From positions 1-64,000 of the forward strand of contig JAVBMW010000035.1 of assembly GCA_031551965.1 (NCBI GenBank): 64,000 nt of DNA, given 5' to 3'. The stretch is from CALVGQ01 sp031551965 (lineage in GTDB: Bacteria > Bacillota_I > Bacilli_A > Erysipelotrichales > Erysipelotrichaceae). Within the stretch, counting starts at the first letter, position 1. Every line of letters starts with the position of its first letter. Made by a program: the position numbers and the translations under genes. The notes under the pieces are model-generated. The model was not told where the DNA came from, ran no database searches, and saw only the letters and a list, made by a program, of their open reading frames with translations. Shown here one piece after another: positions 60,404 to 64,000 of the stretch.

Positions 60404-60904
60404 ATGGCAAAGAAAACCAATGCATATCCTATAATAGCATCTTTACTTTTATTAGGAAGTATTTCAAGTTATGAAAAAAAGACTGAAAACGTAAATTCAG
60501 AAATGAAAGAACCTGAAGCTATTGAAGTAACAGAGACTATAAAAGAAGAGCTATTTGAAGAAACGAATAAAATAACTATAGCTACTTGTGATGGAATTAC
60601 GATTATTGAAGATTGTGAAGTTGATGGAAAAGAATACATACTATATAAATTTCATAATGCTGTTGAAGAAGTTTCACATATAGAAACAAAAACAACGACT
60701 ACACAGGAAATCATTGGGTATTGTACTCTATGCAAAGATGGAACTTTTAGTCCGAGTTGTGCAGTTGGTAGAGGTGCCTGTTCCCATCATGGGGGAGTAA
60801 AAGCATATGATTCACCTCGTTATAAAGAAGTGACAAATACTGAAGAAGTTAAAATCATAGATTCACCTGCTATTGATGAGTATTGGGAAATAATTGAAAA
60901 ATGA
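60404..60904 (+). CDS. Exported DUF3761-domain protein
   Basis: The 166-residue protein has an N-terminal hydrophobic segment (YPIIASLLLLGSIS), an acidic Thr/Glu-rich linker, and a C-terminal DUF3761-type motif (YCTLCKDGTFSPSC, GACSHHGGVKAY) with paired cysteines. The N-terminus looks like a lipobox whose cysteine is replaced by serine (LLGSISS), so it is probably membrane-anchored or cleaved by signal peptidase I. The family's function is unknown; the Cys/His cluster suggests metal binding. Confidence 0.7.
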   Translation: MAKKTNAYPIIASLLLLGSISSYEKKTENVNSEMKEPEAIEVTETIKEELFEETNKITIATCDGITIIEDCEVDGKEYILYKFHNAVEEVSHIETKTTTTQEIIGYCTLCKDGTFSPSCAVGRGACSHHGGVKAYDSPRYKEVTNTEEVKIIDSPAIDEYWEIIEK

Positions 60905-60906
60905 AG

Positions 60907-60949
60907 AAGAAGTGTCTAATGATCATCTATAGATAAACTTCTTTTTTTT
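60907..60949 (+). terminator. Terminator of the DUF3761 gene
   Basis: A 7-bp stem (AAGAAGT with ACTTCTT) around a long loop, followed by eight Ts. Confidence 0.7.
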
Positions 60950-61027
60950 GTGTAATAATTATATTCAAAAATAATTTGAAAATAATAAAATTCATAAATT
61001 GATATCTATAGAGTGAATTTTATGAAA

Positions 61028-61041
61028 TTTAAGCGCTTTCA
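61028..61041. promoter_or_regulatory. cre site upstream of the mannose-family PTS operon
   Basis: TTTAAGCGCTTTCA matches the catabolite-responsive element TGWAANCGNTNWCA at all but one position. It lies 9 bases before a TATAAT (61050-61055), over the -35 to spacer region, so CcpA would repress. Confidence 0.75.
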
Positions 61042-61067
61042 TTTATATGTATAATTTGTTCAACGGT

Positions 61068-61085
61068 GATGATTTGTAAATCATC
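61068..61085. promoter_or_regulatory. Palindrome between promoter and first PTS gene
   Basis: GATGATTTGTAAATCATC is a perfect 8+2+8 inverted repeat just after the predicted start site (about 61062); a candidate operator for a specific regulator of this operon. Confidence 0.55.
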
Positions 61086-61109
61086 GAAAAAGGAAAGGAG
61101 GATATAGTT

Positions 61110-61592
61110 ATGATTACCGTGATGAGAAGCGATGATCGCCTTATACATGGACAAGTACAAACGCAAATAATACCATTGAATGGAATTAAACGAGTAATTA
61201 CAATTGATACGATAAATGCATCAAATGCTATTTTGAAAAGAGTTTATGAAATGTCTGCACCTCAAGGTGTTGAAAGCAAAGTCGTTACATTTCAAGACTC
61301 ACTTGAACTAGTCAAGTCTGCAATGAATGATGATGTTAAAACATTGATTTTAGCTCGAGTACCAAGCGTGTTTGCAGATTTGTACAATAGCGTTGAGGGA
61401 TTGCCAAAATCTTTAAACATTGCTTCTGTTCCAGCTGGTGCGGGTAGAGTGAAAATTACTGAACATTGCCATTTGGATGAAAAAGAAATGAATGCTGTAA
61501 AAGATATGGATAACAAAGGTGTTGAAATCGTATTCCAACTGTTCCCAGCAAAACCTGGAACATCATGGAGTAGTATCAAATCGAATTATTAG
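61110..61592 (+). CDS. PTS EIIB, mannose/fructose/sorbose family
   Basis: The 160-residue protein has the phosphorylated histidine H13 in DDRLIHGQVQTQ, typical of mannose-family EIIB. It passes phosphate from EIIA to sugar. AAAGGAGG precedes the ATG. It is the first gene of the EIIB-IIC-IID set; EIIA is not seen within the window and may lie further on or elsewhere. Confidence 0.9.
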   Translation: MITVMRSDDRLIHGQVQTQIIPLNGIKRVITIDTINASNAILKRVYEMSAPQGVESKVVTFQDSLELVKSAMNDDVKTLILARVPSVFADLYNSVEGLPKSLNIASVPAGAGRVKITEHCHLDEKEMNAVKDMDNKGVEIVFQLFPAKPGTSWSSIKSNY

Positions 61593-61621
61593 AAAAGACT
61601 TCTGAAAGGGGAGAAAAATTT

Positions 61622-62395
61622 ATGGAAGCAATTTCTTTAGTACAAGCAATATTATTAGGACTATTCTGCTTTTTAATCGGAACAGGTGCGTTTCCGTTTG
61701 GTTGGATCAGTCAAAACATCATGTCAAAACCACTTGTCCACTGTTTCTTTATTGGATTAATCATGGGAAACATGAAGGATGCAATGATTGTTGGGTGCAT
61801 CATTCAATCAGCTTATATCGGACAAATGTCTATTGGAGGGGTATCAACACTGCCAACAATTAACATTTCATTGTGGTTTGCATTACCACTATCATTGGTT
61901 TCAGGTGCAGATGCTGCAGTTACATTAACTATTTGTCTAGCATTTGCAGCAGTTGAACAATTCGCAAAAGAATTAGCAAATATTTTCAAACAATTTGTAC
62001 TTCATGCTGATGATGCATTGATTGAAAAAGGAAAAATCAAACAAGCGGTTTGGTTCCCATATGCATCTCATTTATCAACATTCATTACTAACTTTGTAAT
62101 TGTTGTAGTTGTATGTTTAGCAGGTTCTGGTGCTGTTACAAGCATAGTAGCAATGTTACCAAAATGGGTAAGTGGAATCCTTGCTATATATATTAAACTA
62201 GTTCCAGCAGTTGGATTTATGATGCTTATGGTAACTTTGATCCACAATAATTTTCAATTTATCTTCTTCGTAGTTGGATTTATGTTGTTCTCAGTGATGG
62301 GACTAAATACAATTTCAATTACTGCAATCGGATGTTTAATTGCCTATGTAATGTTCTTATGTAGCAAAGGTGAATCTGCTAAGGGGGGTAACTAG
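61622..62395 (+). CDS. PTS EIIC, mannose/fructose/sorbose family
   Basis: The 257-residue membrane protein has the family profile, with IQSAYIGQMSIGGVSTLP in the first half. With EIID it forms the sugar-transporting membrane complex. Spacing to the EIID gene is 2 bases. Confidence 0.9.
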   Translation: MEAISLVQAILLGLFCFLIGTGAFPFGWISQNIMSKPLVHCFFIGLIMGNMKDAMIVGCIIQSAYIGQMSIGGVSTLPTINISLWFALPLSLVSGADAAVTLTICLAFAAVEQFAKELANIFKQFVLHADDALIEKGKIKQAVWFPYASHLSTFITNFVIVVVVCLAGSGAVTSIVAMLPKWVSGILAIYIKLVPAVGFMMLMVTLIHNNFQFIFFVVGFMLFSVMGLNTISITAIGCLIAYVMFLCSKGESAKGGN

Positions 62396-62397
62396 TT

Positions 62398-63255
62398 ATG
62401 AGTAACGTTGTAAATGAACAAGAAGCTTTACGTCTTGATGCTTTAAAAACAGATAAAAAGTTTATTAATAAGGGATTCTGGACATATAACTGGGCAGTTC
62501 CAATGTGCTTTACAAGAGAAAGAATGCTTGGTTTATCGATGACTGCAATGGTTTTAAATGCAGCTGAAGATTTATATCCAGGAAATGTAGAAAAACAAAA
62601 AGAATTAGCGTTGAATCATTGTGTATTCTTTAATACTCAACAAGGTTTGGGAGCTGTAATTTATGGTACAGTTCTTGGTATGGAAATTGAACGTGCAAAA
62701 TCAGATGAAATTCCAAATGAAGTTATTCAAAGTATTAAAACTGCTTTAGCAGGTCCACTTGCTGGAGTAGGGGACTCATTAATTCAAGCATTATTAACAC
62801 CAATCATTATCTCAATTGCGATCGGTATGAGTGCAACTGGTTCTCCTATGGGAGCAATCTTCATGTTCTTGGCTTATTCAATCGCTAATGGAATTTTATC
62901 TTACACATTGTTTAAATCAGGATTCAGTTTAGGTCTAGCAAGTGCTGATTTGTTAGTTAATTCAGATGTAAAAGACAGAATTATTCCAGCACTTGAATCA
63001 CTAGGAATTTTGGTAGTTGGAGGCGTTTTAGCAAGTGTTATGAGTGTTAAAACTGGTATCGAATATACAAATGGAGACATGGTCGTTAATTTCCAATCTC
63101 AAGTATTTGATCCATTTATGCCTAATATTTTATCATTAGCTACTGCACTTCTTGTTTATTATTTAATCAAATACAAGAAAATGTCTGCACAACAACTAAT
63201 TATTTGGATGATTCCAATCGCTGCTATCGGATACTTTACTAAATTGCTTAAATAG
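62398..63255 (+). CDS. PTS EIID, mannose/fructose/sorbose family
   Basis: The 285-residue protein starts with a cytosolic helical part (CFTRERMLGLSMTAMV), holds the conserved GPLAGVGDSLIQALLTPI, and ends in a hydrophobic segment. It completes the membrane complex with EIIC. The substrate cannot be read from the sequence; mannose-family systems take hexoses, amino sugars and related compounds. Confidence 0.9.
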   Translation: MSNVVNEQEALRLDALKTDKKFINKGFWTYNWAVPMCFTRERMLGLSMTAMVLNAAEDLYPGNVEKQKELALNHCVFFNTQQGLGAVIYGTVLGMEIERAKSDEIPNEVIQSIKTALAGPLAGVGDSLIQALLTPIIISIAIGMSATGSPMGAIFMFLAYSIANGILSYTLFKSGFSLGLASADLLVNSDVKDRIIPALESLGILVVGGVLASVMSVKTGIEYTNGDMVVNFQSQVFDPFMPNILSLATALLVYYLIKYKKMSAQQLIIWMIPIAAIGYFTKLLK

Positions 63256-63273
63256 TGGAAAGGAAACAAAGTT

Positions 63274-63765
63274 ATGCATCTTGATTACGATTTAGAAAAT
63301 AGTGATTACTTATCATACTACCAACAAATTTTAATGTCAGATAAAACATTAAAAAAATCAAGAGTTAAGATGGCTATGTGGGGTGTTGTAATACCACTTA
63401 TGCTATTAATAATTTTTAGATTGAATATTTGGTGGTGGATCGCAGGATGCATATTCGCAATAGTTTGGATATTTGTCATTTCAAGAATGATGTTTTCCGA
63501 TATGTTTGACAAGGTAATCAAAGATAAACTTGCCAAATCAAACAATAAAAAACACATTTGTATTGATTTTCAAGAAGATAATTTATTATTTGATAATGAA
63601 AATATTGAAATCAGTAATTATTATGTATTGCTTGATATGATTGCAATTAATCTTAAGGATGAAGAAATACTTATTATTCCTCAAAGAGAACTTGAAAAAT
63701 CTCCAGAACTGTTGAAAAAGTTAATTATGTTTCTTGAAAATAAAAAAGCGAAGCTTGTTAATTAA
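63274..63765 (+). CDS. YcxB-like two-span membrane protein
   Basis: The 163-residue protein has two hydrophobic helices close together (VIPLMLLIIFRL, WWWIAGCIFAIVWIFV) and a C-terminal cytosolic domain with the YcxB-like pattern (ISNYYVLLDMIAI, IIPQREL). The function is unknown. AAAGGA precedes the ATG and it is co-transcribed with the PTS genes, ahead of a terminator. Confidence 0.7.
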   Translation: MHLDYDLENSDYLSYYQQILMSDKTLKKSRVKMAMWGVVIPLMLLIIFRLNIWWWIAGCIFAIVWIFVISRMMFSDMFDKVIKDKLAKSNNKKHICIDFQEDNLLFDNENIEISNYYVLLDMIAINLKDEEILIIPQRELEKSPELLKKLIMFLENKKAKLVN

Positions 63766-63793
63766 CTTTGCAAAAACAAATGTTTATATTAAG

Positions 63794-63830
63794 GGCTAGT
63801 GATATTTATTAACACTAGCCTTATATTTTT
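63794..63830 (+). terminator. Terminator-like hairpin after the YcxB-like gene
   Basis: An 8-bp stem (GGCTAGTG with CACTAGCC) extended by AA/TT across a bulge, then TTATATTTTTT. Confidence 0.75.
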
Positions 63831-63879
63831 TAAAAAATAACCTTGAAAGAATATCGAATTATGAAAGGACAACAAATTA

Positions 63880-63906
63880 ATGCAACAAGGTGTGTTAATT
63901 GTTTAA
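63880..63906 (+). other. Possible 8-codon leader peptide
   Basis: ATG 12 bases after AAAGGA opens an 8-codon frame (MQQGVLIV) ending 9 bases before the next gene's ATG; a weak candidate. Confidence 0.25.
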
Positions 63907-63915
63907 GGAAAAAAT

Positions 63916-64000
63916 ATGCCTGGAAATTTAAAAAATAGTAATGCAATCAATGGGATTCCTCGTCCTATTAAATCGGATTTGAAAGATAAAAGAATTATTT
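63916..64000 (+). CDS. Partial gene running off the window (unknown)
   Basis: ATG 63916, after AAGGA, opens a frame that stays open to the window end, encoding MPGNLKNSNAINGIP and then RPIKSDLKDKRII. I do not recognise it from 28 residues. Its place after the PTS operon suggests an enzyme acting on the imported sugar. Confidence 0.55.
   Translation, partial: MPGNLKNSNAINGIPRPIKSDLKDKRII

Noticed and set aside
1..64000. CRISPR array, rRNA operon or insertion sequence
   Set aside because: No regularly spaced direct repeats, no rRNA-like stretches and no transposase frames or terminal inverted repeats with target duplications were seen on either strand.

Overview
The window is a low-GC, Gram-positive (Firmicutes) chromosome segment. 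Strong GGAGG ribosome binding sites, PTS operons with cre-like sites, an ECF vitamin-type transporter, dprA-topA-trmFO-xerC and rpsB-tsf ... pyrH-frr-uppS-cdsA-dxr-rseP gene order, and low GC suggest the Erysipelotrichia or a close relative. That assignment is an inference from style and gene order, not from a database.

Layout. 1-5.3 kb: end of a split transketolase, an XRE regulator, and a catabolite-controlled operon pairing an ascorbate-type (Ula) PTS with a sulfatase, followed by a SorC regulator. 6.3-8.1 kb: an AT-rich two-gene cassette, an AAA ATPase plus a TOPRIM-like protein, possibly a defence system. 8.1-13.8 kb: ECF transporter operon (S, fused A1A2, T) with two SAM hydroxide adenosyltransferases flanking a GNAT protein. 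13.8-17.3 kb: nitroreductase, an Hsp33-like protein without its redox-switch domain, divergent cysK-cysE, and an unknown gene.

17.4-29.96 kb: the most notable region. A repressor/ImmA switch and a sigma-like late activator precede a complete siphophage tail module (terminator, tube, two chaperones, tape measure, Dit, Gp37-like Tal, amidase, baseplate/fibre proteins) and a lysis cassette (M23+GH25 endolysin, holin). There is no integrase, replication gene, terminase, portal or capsid gene. I read this as a candidate F-type, phage-tail-like bacteriocin (tailocin), organised like Listeria monocins and, in regulation, like PBSX. It carries a divergent lipoprotein gene next to the tape measure and two tandem promoter-terminator cassettes just after the activator gene.

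30.0-43.1 kb: tRNA-His, degV, a metallopeptidase, dprA-topA-trmFO-xerC, rpsB-tsf with an S2-type leader, a MerR/aldo-keto reductase/flavodoxin operon with a textbook 19-bp MerR promoter, an MFS transporter, and the scar of a deleted ABC transporter. 43.1-52.7 kb: a full de novo pyrimidine operon (pyrB-C-carA-carB-K-D-F-E) behind an attenuator. Its CarA lacks the catalytic Cys and His of the glutaminase triad, which suggests ammonia-dependent carbamoyl phosphate synthesis. 52.7-54.2 kb: a DUF4143-type ATPase behind a perfect 18-bp inverted repeat. 54.2-60.3 kb: pyrH-frr-uppS-cdsA-dxr-rseP and galE. 60.3-64 kb: a DUF3761 exported protein preceded by tandem Spo0A-like boxes, and a mannose-family PTS operon with a cre site, cut by the window end.
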